This document shows positions 27,262 to 34,541 of a stretch of DNA of 64,000 bases, piece by piece. Every line of letters starts with the position of its first letter. Positions within the stretch are counted from its first letter, which is position 1. The notes beneath the pieces were generated by a model. The model was given only the letters and a program-made list of their open reading frames with translations. It had not been told where the DNA came from and did no database searches. The position numbers and the translations under genes were made by a program. The DNA comes from Fibrobacter sp. (lineage in GTDB: Bacteria > Fibrobacterota > Fibrobacteria > Fibrobacterales > Fibrobacteraceae), in NCBI GenBank assembly GCA_017412605.1, contig JAFPWY010000003.1:248001-312000 (forward strand), given 5' to 3'.

Positions 27262-27852
27262 TCAGACATTATTCAAAATCCAGTATATTGCCGGATGATT
27301 GTTTTTCAATCGGCGGTATTTGTCGGCGAGTTCCCGGAATCGCGCTCTGGATTTAGGGCTCACTTTATCACACATGATGTTTTCGTCTATGAAAATAATG
27401 AGGTCTAAAAAGTTTCTGCAGAAATAGAATGGTATAGACCGTCCATAGGGTAAATTTTTTGGACTGAGATCAATATCTCCCCCACAATGGTAAGTATTGT
27501 CTTGGCGTAGGAATGCAAACATATAGTAGAAAGGGAATACGGCGCGGACTTGAAGAATTTCGTAATTCCATGGCGTAAATTCGCGTTTTTTCGAGGGACT
27601 TAGCGCGGGTCCAAACATCAACTGCCACCGGACTCCTTCCTTCGTCACAACATAAATAGAGCAGGCTGAAAAAAAGAAGAAAGACATGCATGCAAGGGCT
27701 GCAATGGGAAGAAACCAGTGAGAATGGAACATTTCCACTATATTAAGGACTTCGCTAAAAAAGTAAAAGCCATAAAGAAAGACAGCCCCGTTAAACAGCC
27801 TCAACCCAAGACGTAGGCTCAAAACGACGTGTTTTTCCGTAAAGTCATGCAT
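27262..27852 (-). CDS. Membrane protein of unknown function
   Basis: The product is 196 residues with two predicted membrane helices (GAVFLYGFYFFSEVLNIV and FLPIAALACMSFFFFSACSIYVV). A soluble C-terminal part of about 130 residues is rich in aromatic and basic residues (NFLDLIIFIDENIM, RARFRELADKYRRLKNN). The helix pair plus PH-like strands resembles bacterial 'PH domain' membrane proteins, but I cannot confirm that. Codon use is more AT-rich than grpE next to it. It lies at the edge of the toxin-antitoxin cluster. Confidence 0.6.
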   Translation of the reverse strand: MHDFTEKHVVLSLRLGLRLFNGAVFLYGFYFFSEVLNIVEMFHSHWFLPIAALACMSFFFFSACSIYVVTKEGVRWQLMFGPALSPSKKREFTPWNYEILQVRAVFPFYYMFAFLRQDNTYHCGGDIDLSPKNLPYGRSIPFYFCRNFLDLIIFIDENIMCDKVSPKSRARFRELADKYRRLKNNHPAIYWILNNV

Positions 27853-27912
27853 TTCAGTCTAAATTTATAATAATAAATGAAATCTTGTACTTTTTCTTGA
27901 CATCGGAAAGGA

Positions 27913-28116
27913 GTAACCATAACCAAAAAAGCGGATCGTTCGGCAAAAACGATGCCTAGAGCGGTGCAGAACAAGCTGAAGGCTCTACTGCAATCACTAA
28001 AGGTTTCGGGACCTATACAACCACTTTTCTGGCATTACTCAAAACTTGGCGATAACAGGTATCATTGTCACATCGCTTTGAACTGGGTCGCTTGCTCACG
28101 AGGCCGTTTTTTTTAG
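27913..28116 (+). pseudogene. Truncated RelE/HigB-like toxin
   Basis: The frame runs from about 27913 to the stop at 28114-28116. An AAAGGAG site precedes GTA where a start codon should be. Residues TKKADRSAKTMPRAVQNKL and SKLGDNRYHCHIALNWVAC follow a RelE-superfamily toxin pattern (N-terminal helices, then 'K-YHCH---WVACW'). After VAC the frame ends in SRGRFF, losing the last strands that hold the catalytic C-terminus. Both the start and the end are damaged, so this is a dead toxin. An internal ATG at 27952 could still be used. Confidence 0.55.
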
Positions 28117-28129
28117 TGTCAAAGAGTCA

Positions 28130-28172
28130 ATGCAGTTTTATGCAAAATGCAGAGTTTTTATCAAAAATGCAG
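28130..28172 (+). promoter_or_regulatory. ATGCAG direct repeats upstream of relB
   Basis: ATGCAG occurs at 28130-28135, 28147-28152 and 28167-28172; the last two sit in AAAATGCAG copies exactly 20 bases apart. TATATT follows at 28214-28219. Antitoxins of this class repress their own operons, so these are candidate operator sites. Confidence 0.4.
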
Positions 28173-28242
28173 TAAAATTCTTAAAATAGCTAGCGTTTTG
28201 TAGTTGATAAATGTATATTTGTAAGGTAACAAAGGAGCATTT

Positions 28243-28506
28243 ATGGCACAGGCAACGATATCCGCACGCATCGACAGCAAGGACAAAGAAAGCTTTGACA
28301 AGTTCTGCAGCAATGTGGGGCTGTCCACTTCTGCCGCCATTTACATGTTCGTGAAAAACGTCATCAACGAGCGCCGCATCCCCTTTGAAGTCCGCGAACC
28401 CTCCCCCCGCTACAACGCAAACGACGTCGAAGCCCTCAAGAAAGGCATCGAACAGCTTAACGCCGGGAAAGGTGTCGAACACGAACTTATTGAGGTAGAT
28501 GACTGA
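28243..28506 (+). CDS. relB: RelB/DinJ-family antitoxin
   Basis: The product is 87 residues with AAAGGAG before the ATG. The ribbon-helix-helix N-terminus is clear: ATISARIDSKDKESFDKFC, then NVGLSTSAAIYMFVKNVINERRIPFEV, the RelB/DinJ signature. The C-terminal half (ALKKGIEQLNAGKGVEHELIEVD) would bind the toxin. It represses its own operon and neutralises a toxin. The toxin gene that follows (TGATG overlap at 28506) is broken, so the antitoxin survives without its cognate toxin here. Confidence 0.85.
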   Translation: MAQATISARIDSKDKESFDKFCSNVGLSTSAAIYMFVKNVINERRIPFEVREPSPRYNANDVEALKKGIEQLNAGKGVEHELIEVDD

Positions 28507-28586
28507 TGAAGAAAATTTGGTCAGACAAAGCCTGGGACGACTACATTGACATCCTTTCGTGCAAAGGACATTACGAAGACGTTTGA
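28506..28586 (+). pseudogene. Truncated YoeB/Txe-like toxin
   Basis: The ATG at 28506 overlaps the relB stop. Only 26 codons remain: MKKIWSDKAWDDYI matches the N-terminus of YoeB/Txe mRNA interferases ('mk-iWs-eAWeDYlyWq'). The sequence then departs (DILSCKGHYEDV, stop). The catalytic C-terminal part is gone; the downstream bases belong to the convergent DUF2442 gene. Confidence 0.65.
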
Positions 28587-28599
28587 CGATTATGTCGGC

Positions 28600-28833
28600 T
28601 TACTGAAGGTTCTTGATGAATTCTGGGGCGAAGTCGACGCCGTTTGACCATGTGATTGTGTGTGCTTGCAGCGTGAAATCTTTAAAGGTATTGATATCTG
28701 CAAGTTGCTGCACAATGGGTCGGTGGTCCGACTTGATGACGCTTTCGAAATCAGCGATAAAACAGCATCCGTCGTTGAATTCGACGGATATCTTGTAATC
28801 GCCAATATATTTCGCGTCAGTCACATGAAGCAT
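28600..28833 (-). CDS. DUF2442 protein
   Basis: The product is 77 residues with the DUF2442 pattern: VTDAKYIGDYKISVEFNDG, a FADFESVIKSD segment, then FKDFTLQAHTITWSNGVDFAPEFI. It is the usual partner of DUF4160 in small two-gene units that behave like toxin-antitoxin or regulatory modules. It starts 3 bases after the DUF4160 stop without its own ribosome site, so it is probably translationally coupled. Its 3' end abuts the broken yoeB fragment. Confidence 0.8.
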   Translation of the reverse strand: MLHVTDAKYIGDYKISVEFNDGCCFIADFESVIKSDHRPIVQQLADINTFKDFTLQAHTITWSNGVDFAPEFIKNLQ

Positions 28834-28836
28834 AGT

Positions 28837-29097
28837 CTAGACCAGTGGATCGATTTTCTTGTATTCTCCGGTATTTGTCAAAGAATTCCAGTTGTCTAGC
28901 AAATCCTGCTTATGAAGAGTTGCCCATTCGACAACAAGACCTTTGACCCTTGCCGGAAGATTGCCTTCCAGCATCTGAAATGTAGATAATTCGAAGACAC
29001 CTTCCAAGTCATTATATATCGCATGGAAGTGTGGAGGCATGTGATCGTTGAAGTACATTTGGATAACGATGCCCAAAAAACGGCATAATTCTGGCAT
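28837..29097 (-). CDS. DUF4160 protein
   Basis: The product is 86 residues. MPELCRFLGIVIQMYFNDHMPPHFHAIYND is the DUF4160 signature (a start like 'mPtI-rf-Gi-I-my--dH-PPHfHa-Y'), followed by RVKGLVVEWATLHKQDLLDNWN. The paired His residues in HMPPHFH may bind metal. GGAAGGAG lies upstream, and TATATTT lies about 60 bases before the start on the minus strand. First gene of the DUF4160-DUF2442 pair; function unproven. Confidence 0.82.
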   Translation of the reverse strand: MPELCRFLGIVIQMYFNDHMPPHFHAIYNDLEGVFELSTFQMLEGNLPARVKGLVVEWATLHKQDLLDNWNSLTNTGEYKKIDPLV

Positions 29098-29276
29098 TTT
29101 TTACTCCTTCCCGCCTACAAGCATAAAAAGGCGGAATTTATGATTTTATGTCTGCGAGTAAATATAATTCATTTGCTATGTCAGATTATGACAAAAATGG
29201 GCTTATCCGGTGTATTTAGTCACGGGGTGGTTGATTTTGGGGCGGTTATGGGTTATATTTAGGGGTGAGGTTTTTT

Positions 29277-30449
29277 ATGCTGAAGAAGTTTGTTCTGGGG
29301 GGAATGGTTGTGGTGGCGGCGTTGCTTGGCAATGCTTGCGGGGACGACGGTTCGAGTGACAGCTCGCCGGTGCTGGCCGCCGAAGAATCTTCTTCGAGCG
29401 TCGATGAAACTTTATCGAGTTCTACGACAGAGGCACCTTCCAGTTCCGCCAAAGACAAAGAATCGTCCAGTTCGCTCAAAAGCAAAGCCTCTTCCAGTTC
29501 CGAGAAATCTGCAAAGTCCAGCAGCAGTAAGGACACTGAACCGGGTGACAAATCGTCCAGTTCAATGAAGAACGGAGGCTCTTCCAGTTCTGTAAAGACG
29601 AAAGAATCTTCTAGTTCCGAAAAGAAAGAGGTGTCCTCTAGTTCCGAAAAACCTGTAGAATCCAGCAGCAGCGAAAAGGTTGTGGAAAGTTCTTCAAGCG
29701 AGAAATCGAGTTCGAGTTCCGCGAAATCTTCGTCGTCGGAGGAAAGTTCTTCGAGTGTTAAGCCTGATGAATCATCATCTTCAATGTTTGGTAGTTCGTC
29801 AAGTGCTGTTGAAAACAGTTCCAGCAGCTTAGAAGTCTCAGGTGTTTGCAAAACGGAACTAGAGGATCGTTGTACATATGGTTCTTTATACGATGAACGG
29901 GATGGACAAACTTACAAAACCGTAAAAATTGGCGAACAATGGTGGATGGCTGAGAATCTGAAATACAATGATACTACTCAATCAGAGTGTCATCCCGACG
30001 ATCCTAATTGTGATATTTACGGAAGATTCTATAACAGAGATGGCGCTCTAAATGATTGTCCTAAAGGATGGCATTTGCCTACAGAAAAAGAATGGCTTAC
30101 ATTAAGTCAATTTGTAAGAGAACATAGTGAAAAGGGGTATTCTGGACAGAATTTACGAACAGATTCGCTTTGGAATGTTTCTGGATTAGGGGCCGGTTAT
30201 GATGCCTTTGGCTTTAGCGCTGTTCCAGGTGGTGGGAAAGATTTAATTGATGGCTGGTGGATACTCGGTCAAAATGCTTTGTTTTGGATGAAAGACTCTT
30301 ATAAGAGTGGCTCCCAAGACTGTTATACCTATACAAGACTATGCTACAAAGTATACAAGGATGATTCAGATTTGATAATCGGAAAATCTGGAGGTACTTG
30401 TGTTCGATATAAAAAATCAAAGTATTCTGTTCGTTGTATAAAGGATTAA
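29277..30449 (+). CDS. Lipoprotein with Fibrobacter major paralogous domain
   Basis: The product is 390 residues from MLKKFVLGG (GAGG before it; a GTG at 29265 is less likely). The lipobox LLGNAC is followed by an unusually long poly-Ser linker of about 150 residues, made of SSSS blocks separated by short charged spacers. The C-terminal domain (about 196-390) has the signature of the F. succinogenes major paralogous domain (TIGR02145): DGQTYKTVKIGEQWWMAENL, CPKGWHLPTEKEW, GAGYDAFGFSAVPGG and a final SVRCIKD. These domains are displayed on the surface and function is unknown. The linker is rich in TCCAGTTC-type codon repeats. Confidence 0.9.
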   Translation: MLKKFVLGGMVVVAALLGNACGDDGSSDSSPVLAAEESSSSVDETLSSSTTEAPSSSAKDKESSSSLKSKASSSSEKSAKSSSSKDTEPGDKSSSSMKNGGSSSSVKTKESSSSEKKEVSSSSEKPVESSSSEKVVESSSSEKSSSSSAKSSSSEESSSSVKPDESSSSMFGSSSSAVENSSSSLEVSGVCKTELEDRCTYGSLYDERDGQTYKTVKIGEQWWMAENLKYNDTTQSECHPDDPNCDIYGRFYNRDGALNDCPKGWHLPTEKEWLTLSQFVREHSEKGYSGQNLRTDSLWNVSGLGAGYDAFGFSAVPGGGKDLIDGWWILGQNALFWMKDSYKSGSQDCYTYTRLCYKVYKDDSDLIIGKSGGTCVRYKKSKYSVRCIKD

Positions 30450-30553
30450 AAAAGGCGTTCCTCTATGCCCAAATCCATCCTCTTCTGGCCTGATGTTTAC
30501 AAGGAACAGGAAATTCAATAAATAGCTGCATAAGCGCCACCTGATTTCACTTG

Positions 30554-30585
30554 GAGCGAATCTTGACAAAGACTCGCTCTTTTTT
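30554..30585 (+). terminator. Terminator downstream of the paralogous-domain lipoprotein
   Basis: AGCGAATCTT pairs with AAGACTCGCT (one mismatch) around GACA, followed by six T. Confidence 0.6.
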
Positions 30586-30746
30586 ATGCCAAGACAAGCC
30601 GGAGCGCTTTCTGATAAACTCGCCTTTCTCGGATAGAAAAGGAGATGCCGGGGCGTTGCGGGGCGGCGAGCGCCCGCACGAGGGGGTGGTGAGCAACGGA
30701 GTGCGAATCAGGGGGAGGCTTCCCCCTCCCCTTTTATGATGGTCTA

Positions 30747-30793
30747 GATCCTTCGACTTCGAGCCTGCGGCTCTCCGCTCAGGATGACACATC
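30747..30793 (-). repeat. REP-like element (TGTCATCCTGAGC ... TCGAAGGATC)
   Basis: On the minus strand it reads TGTCATCCTGAGC, an inner GC-rich hairpin (GAGAGCCGCAGGCTC), then CGAAGTCGAAGGATC. The same two end blocks recur at about 34340-34433. Such elements are common bacterial intergenic repeats. Confidence 0.6.
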
Positions 30794-30814
30794 CCGCAGC
30801 CTTCCTAACCACCA

Positions 30815-30926
30815 TTTCATAATGAAACAAGCCGGTTTTACCCCTTTTTCGGCCTTTTTCTTGTTTCAGAACGAAACAAAATGGCCGTTTTTTGCCAGTT
30901 ATTAGCATTTGGCACGGGTTTTGCTT
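30815..30926 (+). promoter_or_regulatory. Sigma-54-type promoter of dnaK with two upstream palindromes
   Basis: TTGGCACGGGTTTTGCTT (30909-30926) is a near-perfect RpoN site: GG at 30911-30912 and GC at 30923-30924, 10 bases between. Two palindromes lie upstream: TTTC-ATAAT-GAAAC (30815-30828) and TTGTTTC-AGAAC-GAAACAA (30861-30879), both with N5 spacing and centred about 49 bases apart. This is the layout of enhancer sites for a sigma-54 activator. No CIRCE element is present. Confidence 0.75.
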
Positions 30927-31000
30927 ATGTATGGGCGTAAAAAATCGCCCCGTTCAGATTGATTCGCGGGCGGCAAGAATTTAAAAATAGGAGACTCATT

Positions 31001-32902
31001 ATGAGCAAGATTATCGGTATTGACTTGGGAACGACCAACAGCTGCGTGTCCGTGATGGAAGGCGGCAAGCCGGTCGTGATCGCAAACGCGGAAGGTTTCC
31101 GCACCACCCCGTCCATTGTCGCTTTCGGCAAGAACGGCGAACGTCTGGTGGGCCATGTGGCAAAGCGCCAGGCCATCACCAACCCCGAAAAGACCATTTA
31201 CTCCATCAAGCGTTTCATGGGCCGTACGGCCGGCGAATGCTCCGCTGCCGAAAAGAACATGCCCTACAAGCTGGTGGGCTCGGGTTCTGACCCGGTCCGC
31301 GTGCAGGTGGACGACAAGCAGTTCGCTCCTCCCGAGATTTCGGCCATGGTTCTCCAGACCATGAAGAAGATTGCCGAAGACTACCTGGGCCAGCCGGTGA
31401 CGCAGGCCGTGATTACGGTCCCTGCCTACTTCAACGACTCCCAGCGTCAGGCTACGAAGGATGCCGGCAAGATTGCTGGCCTCGAAGTGCTGCGTATCGT
31501 GAACGAACCGACGGCAGCAGCCCTTGCCTACGGTCTTGACTCCAAGAAGAGCGAAAAGGTCGCCGTGTATGACCTCGGTGGCGGTACGTTCGATATCTCT
31601 ATCCTGGAAATCGACGACGGCATGTTCAGCGTGAAGGCCACCAACGGCGATACGATGCTCGGCGGTGACAACTTCGACGAAGTCATCATCGACTGGATCA
31701 ACGACGAATTCAAGAAGGACAATCCGGGCATCGACCTGAAGAAGGACAAGATGGCCCTGCAGCGTTTGAAGGACGCCGCGGAAAAGGCGAAAATCGACCT
31801 TTCTGCCACGACTTCCACGAACATCAACCTCCCCTTCATCACTGCCGACGCTTCGGGCCCGAAACATTTGGACCTCACGCTCAGCCGTGCAAAGTTTGAC
31901 CAGCTGACCGCCCACCTGGTGGAACGCTCCATGGAACCCTGCCGCAAGGCTATCGCCGACTCCGGCCTCTCCCTGAGCGAAATCGACGAGGTGATCCTGG
32001 TCGGTGGTTCGACCCGTATCCCGGCCGTTCAGGAAGCCGTGAAGAAGTTCTTCGGCAAGGAACCGAACAAGACTGTGAACCCGGACGAAGTGGTGGCTAT
32101 CGGTGCCGCCGTCCAGGGTGCCGTGCTTAGCGGCGACTCCTCCGTGAAGGACGTGTTGCTCCTCGACGTGACCCCGCTTTCCTTGGGTATCGAGACTCTC
32201 GGTGGCGTGATGACCAAGCTCATCGACCGTAACACCACGATTCCGACCAAGAAGAGCCAGGTGTTCTCTACCGCCGAAGACAACCAGCCGGCCGTGACGA
32301 TTCACGTGCTCCAGGGCGAACGCGAATTTGCTCGCGACAACCGTACGCTCGGCAAGTTCGACTTGACCGACCTCCCGAAGAAGCCGCGTGGCGTGCCGCA
32401 GATCGAAGTGACCTTCGATATCGACGCGAACGGCATTGTGCACGTGTCCGCCAAGGACAAGGAAACCGGTAAGGAACAGTCCATCAAGATTACTTCTTCC
32501 AGCGGCTTGTCTGAAGACGAAATCAACAAGATGGTGAAGGATGCCGAAGCCAACGCTGCCAAGGACAAGGAACAGCGCGAACTGGTGGACATCAGGAACC
32601 AGGCCGAACAGATGGCTTACCAGGCCGAAGGTCAGCTGAAGGAATTTGGCGACAAGTTGCCGGCCGACACCAAGAGCCAGCTGCAGGCAGCCATCGACGA
32701 CATCAAGGCCAAGAAGGACAACGGCACCAAGGAAGAGATCAAGGCCGCTATGGACAAGCTTCAGGGCATGATCAGCTCCATGGCCCAGGCCGCCGGTGCA
32801 AACCAGGCTCAGCCGGGTCCGCAGCCGGGTGCTTCTGAACAGCCGAAGAACGACAAGAAGGGCGACGGTCCGGAAGTCGTCGACGCGGAAGTGGTGGACT
32901 AA
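31001..32902 (+). CDS. dnaK: Hsp70 chaperone DnaK
   Basis: The product is 633 residues from [19 protein letters not shown] precedes this ATG. Diagnostic segments are [12 protein letters not shown] (phosphate 1), [46 protein letters not shown], the substrate domain around [15 protein letters not shown], and the C-terminal acidic EVVDAEVVD tail. It folds proteins in the cytoplasm with DnaJ and GrpE. Full length, no defects. It is separated from dnaJ by a terminator and repeat elements, so the usual dnaK-dnaJ operon is interrupted. Confidence 0.97.
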   Translation: MSKIIGIDLGTTNSCVSVMEGGKPVVIANAEGFRTTPSIVAFGKNGERLVGHVAKRQAITNPEKTIYSIKRFMGRTAGECSAAEKNMPYKLVGSGSDPVRVQVDDKQFAPPEISAMVLQTMKKIAEDYLGQPVTQAVITVPAYFNDSQRQATKDAGKIAGLEVLRIVNEPTAAALAYGLDSKKSEKVAVYDLGGGTFDISILEIDDGMFSVKATNGDTMLGGDNFDEVIIDWINDEFKKDNPGIDLKKDKMALQRLKDAAEKAKIDLSATTSTNINLPFITADASGPKHLDLTLSRAKFDQLTAHLVERSMEPCRKAIADSGLSLSEIDEVILVGGSTRIPAVQEAVKKFFGKEPNKTVNPDEVVAIGAAVQGAVLSGDSSVKDVLLLDVTPLSLGIETLGGVMTKLIDRNTTIPTKKSQVFSTAEDNQPAVTIHVLQGEREFARDNRTLGKFDLTDLPKKPRGVPQIEVTFDIDANGIVHVSAKDKETGKEQSIKITSSSGLSEDEINKMVKDAEANAAKDKEQRELVDIRNQAEQMAYQAEGQLKEFGDKLPADTKSQLQAAIDDIKAKKDNGTKEEIKAAMDKLQGMISSMAQAAGANQAQPGPQPGASEQPKNDKKGDGPEVVDAEVVD

Positions 32903-32915
32903 TAGGCGTGAGGTC

Positions 32916-32968
32916 GCTCGCAAGCTCGCTTTGAGGACGCTGCGCTCTGAGGAGTGAGCCTTGAAAGC
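32916..32968 (-). repeat. GAGGTC...TTTGAG element after dnaK
   Basis: GAGGTCGC...GCTTTGAG and an adjacent variant (GAGGACGC...TCTGAG) are the reverse orientation of the CTCAAA-hairpin-GACCTCA element found at 33041-33120. Confidence 0.5.
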
Positions 32969-32980
32969 GATCTCTTAAAT

Positions 32981-33016
32981 GGTGTTTCCCCGTTTTTTGA
33001 CCGGGAACACCTTTTT
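32981..33016 (+). terminator. Terminator of dnaK
   Basis: GGTGTTTCCCCG (32981-32992) pairs, with two mismatches, with CCGGGAACACC (33001-33011), followed by TTTTT. Confidence 0.75.
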
Positions 33017-33031
33017 GCTATAGAATTTAAC

Positions 33032-33121
33032 CTCAAAGGGGCTTTAGCCCCGACCTCAAAGTGCCTTTAGGCACGACCTCATTGCTCAAAGGGAGCCGCT
33101 AGGCGACCGACCTGCGAGCAA
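33032..33121 (+). repeat. Tandem CTCAAA-hairpin-GACCTCA elements before dnaJ
   Basis: Two 23-base units are adjacent: CCTCAAAG-GGGCTTTAGCCCC-GA and CCTCAAAG-TGCCTTTAGGCAC-GA. A partial third unit follows. The stems differ by paired changes (GGGGC/GCCCC against GTGCC/GGCAC), so base pairing is kept. The related element occurs inverted at 52378-52407 and 53377-53403. Confidence 0.65.
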
Positions 33122-33133
33122 AGCGAGCGAAAA

Positions 33134-34282
33134 ATGGCTGAAAAAAGAGATTATTACGAAGTTCTAGGCGTTGGCAAGGACGCAAGTGCAGACGAGATCA
33201 AGCACGCGTACAAGAAGCTTGCCATCAAGTACCACCCGGACAAGAACCCGGGCGACAAGGAAGCCGAAGAGAAGTTCAAGGAGGCTGCCGAGGCCTACGA
33301 TGTGCTCAGCAACCCCGAAAAGCGTAAACAGTACGACCAGTTCGGCTTCAACGCCCCCGGTGGCGGTTTTGGTGGCGGCGGATTCGGCGGCCAGGGCTTC
33401 AGTTTCGAGGATATTTTCGCGAACTTTGGCGATATTTTCGGTGGCGGATTCGGTGGTTTTGGCGGCGGTGGACGTCGTGGTGGCGGTCGCAAGGCCGGGC
33501 CTCCGCGCGGTAACGACTTGCAGATCAAGGTGGCGCTCAGCTACAAGGAAATCTTCGAGGGTTGCACCAAGAAGGTTCGCCTGAAACGCTACACGCCGTG
33601 TACGGAATGTAATGGCAAGGGCGGCTCCGACATCAAGACTTGCGATACCTGTCATGGAACGGGGCGCGTACGCCGTTCTACGGGTGGTTTCTTCCAGATG
33701 ATTACCGAGAGCGCCTGCCCCAACTGTAACGGCATGGGCGAAGTTATTGCCAAGCCGTGTCCGCACTGCCGCGGCGAGGGCCGTGTGCAGGAAACGGAAG
33801 AAATCTCCATCAAGATTCCGGCGGGCGTGAGCGAAGGCCAGTACCTGAACCTGCGTGGCGAAGGCAACTGCGGGCCTCGCGGCGGTGCCTGCGGCGACTT
33901 GCTGGCGGTGATTGCCGAGAAGCCCGACGACTTCTTCACTCGTGAAGGCGACGACCTGCATTGCGAAGTCAAGGTGCCTATCCACAAGCTGGTCCTTGGC
34001 GGTACGCAACGTATCCCGACGCTCGACGGCGGCGAAGTGCAGATCAAGATTGCGGCCGGCACTCAGGCGGGCAGCATTTTGCGCCTGCGCGAACAGGGCC
34101 TTTACCCGCTGAACAAGCGCGGCGACCGTGGAAGCCTGTACGTGAACATCGGCGTGGAAATCCCGAAGGACCTCTCCCGCGAAGAGAAGGAGCTCTACCA
34201 GAAACTCGCGGAACTGCGCCACGACAAGGAAACCGCGCAGGAAGAGAGCTTCCTTGAAAAGATGAAGAATCTGTTTAAATAG
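33134..34282 (+). CDS. dnaJ: Hsp40 co-chaperone DnaJ
   Basis: The product is 382 residues. The J domain holds H34-P35-D36 in [10 protein letters not shown] Gly/Phe-rich linker ([29 protein letters not shown] in pieces) follows. Four CxxCxGxG zinc motifs are intact: [24 protein letters not shown] and CPHCRGEG. The C-terminal substrate domains end in KNLFK. DnaJ stimulates DnaK ATPase. Upstream, TATAGAAT at about 33019-33026 may be its -10; no sigma-54 site is visible, unlike grpE and dnaK. Confidence 0.96.
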   Translation: MAEKRDYYEVLGVGKDASADEIKHAYKKLAIKYHPDKNPGDKEAEEKFKEAAEAYDVLSNPEKRKQYDQFGFNAPGGGFGGGGFGGQGFSFEDIFANFGDIFGGGFGGFGGGGRRGGGRKAGPPRGNDLQIKVALSYKEIFEGCTKKVRLKRYTPCTECNGKGGSDIKTCDTCHGTGRVRRSTGGFFQMITESACPNCNGMGEVIAKPCPHCRGEGRVQETEEISIKIPAGVSEGQYLNLRGEGNCGPRGGACGDLLAVIAEKPDDFFTREGDDLHCEVKVPIHKLVLGGTQRIPTLDGGEVQIKIAAGTQAGSILRLREQGLYPLNKRGDRGSLYVNIGVEIPKDLSREEKELYQKLAELRHDKETAQEESFLEKMKNLFK

Positions 34283-34541
34283 ACGAAAGAACGCTCACTC
34301 TGTTCGCTATAGACGAAAGACGAAAGATGGGTCTCTGACGTGTCATCCTGAGCTATACGAAACTTAGAACTTTAGTTCTGTAGTTGAGTTATGCCCTTTG
34401 GGTAGAAGCCCATAGGGCGAAGTCGAAGGATCCTGTTAAAGGAGATCCCCGCTCGGAGGCGGGGATGACACTGCAGGATGCTGGAATGGCATATGTGTAG
34501 AAATCCCGGGCGGTGGTCCGGGATTTTTGCATGGTCAATGT
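34281..34541 (+). repeat. Repeat-filled region after dnaJ: AGACGAA heptads, REP-like element, hairpins
   Basis: AGACGAA occurs at 34281-34287, 34311-34317 and 34318-34324, then AGATGGG at 34325-34331 (7-base period). A TGTCATCCTGAGC block at 34341 pairs in type with CGAAGTCGAAGGATC at about 34418-34432, the same REP-like element as at 30747-30793. Hairpins ATCCCCGC/GCGGGGAT (about 34445-34466) and AAATCCCGG/CCGGGATTT (34501-34526, then TTTTT) follow; the last is a plausible terminator. No gene. Confidence 0.6.

Larger units (their letters stand above)
30450..30810 (+). other. Intergenic stretch with gene fragment, terminator and repeats
   Basis: A short frame at 30465-30521 reads MPKSILFWPDVYKEQEIQ and looks like the start of a lost gene. 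It is followed by a terminator. From about 30650 to 30735 there is a GC-rich block with GGGGGAGGCTTCCCCCTCCCC, probably a dispersed intergenic element, and then the REP-like repeat at 30747-30793. Confidence 0.4.

Noticed and set aside
28198-28221. Bacteroidetes-type -33/-7 promoter before relB
   Set aside because: TATATTTG fits the -7 box, but the nearest TTG is only 13 bases upstream rather than about 20.
30780-31000. CIRCE/HrcA control of dnaK
   Set aside because: No TTAGCACTC-N9-GAGTGCTAA is present. TTAGCA at 30902-30907 is a chance half-match next to the sigma-54 site.
30902-32923. 673-codon minus-strand frame opposite dnaK
   Set aside because: The known dnaK frame explains the sequence. 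The antisense translation matches no family and covers the sigma-54 promoter.
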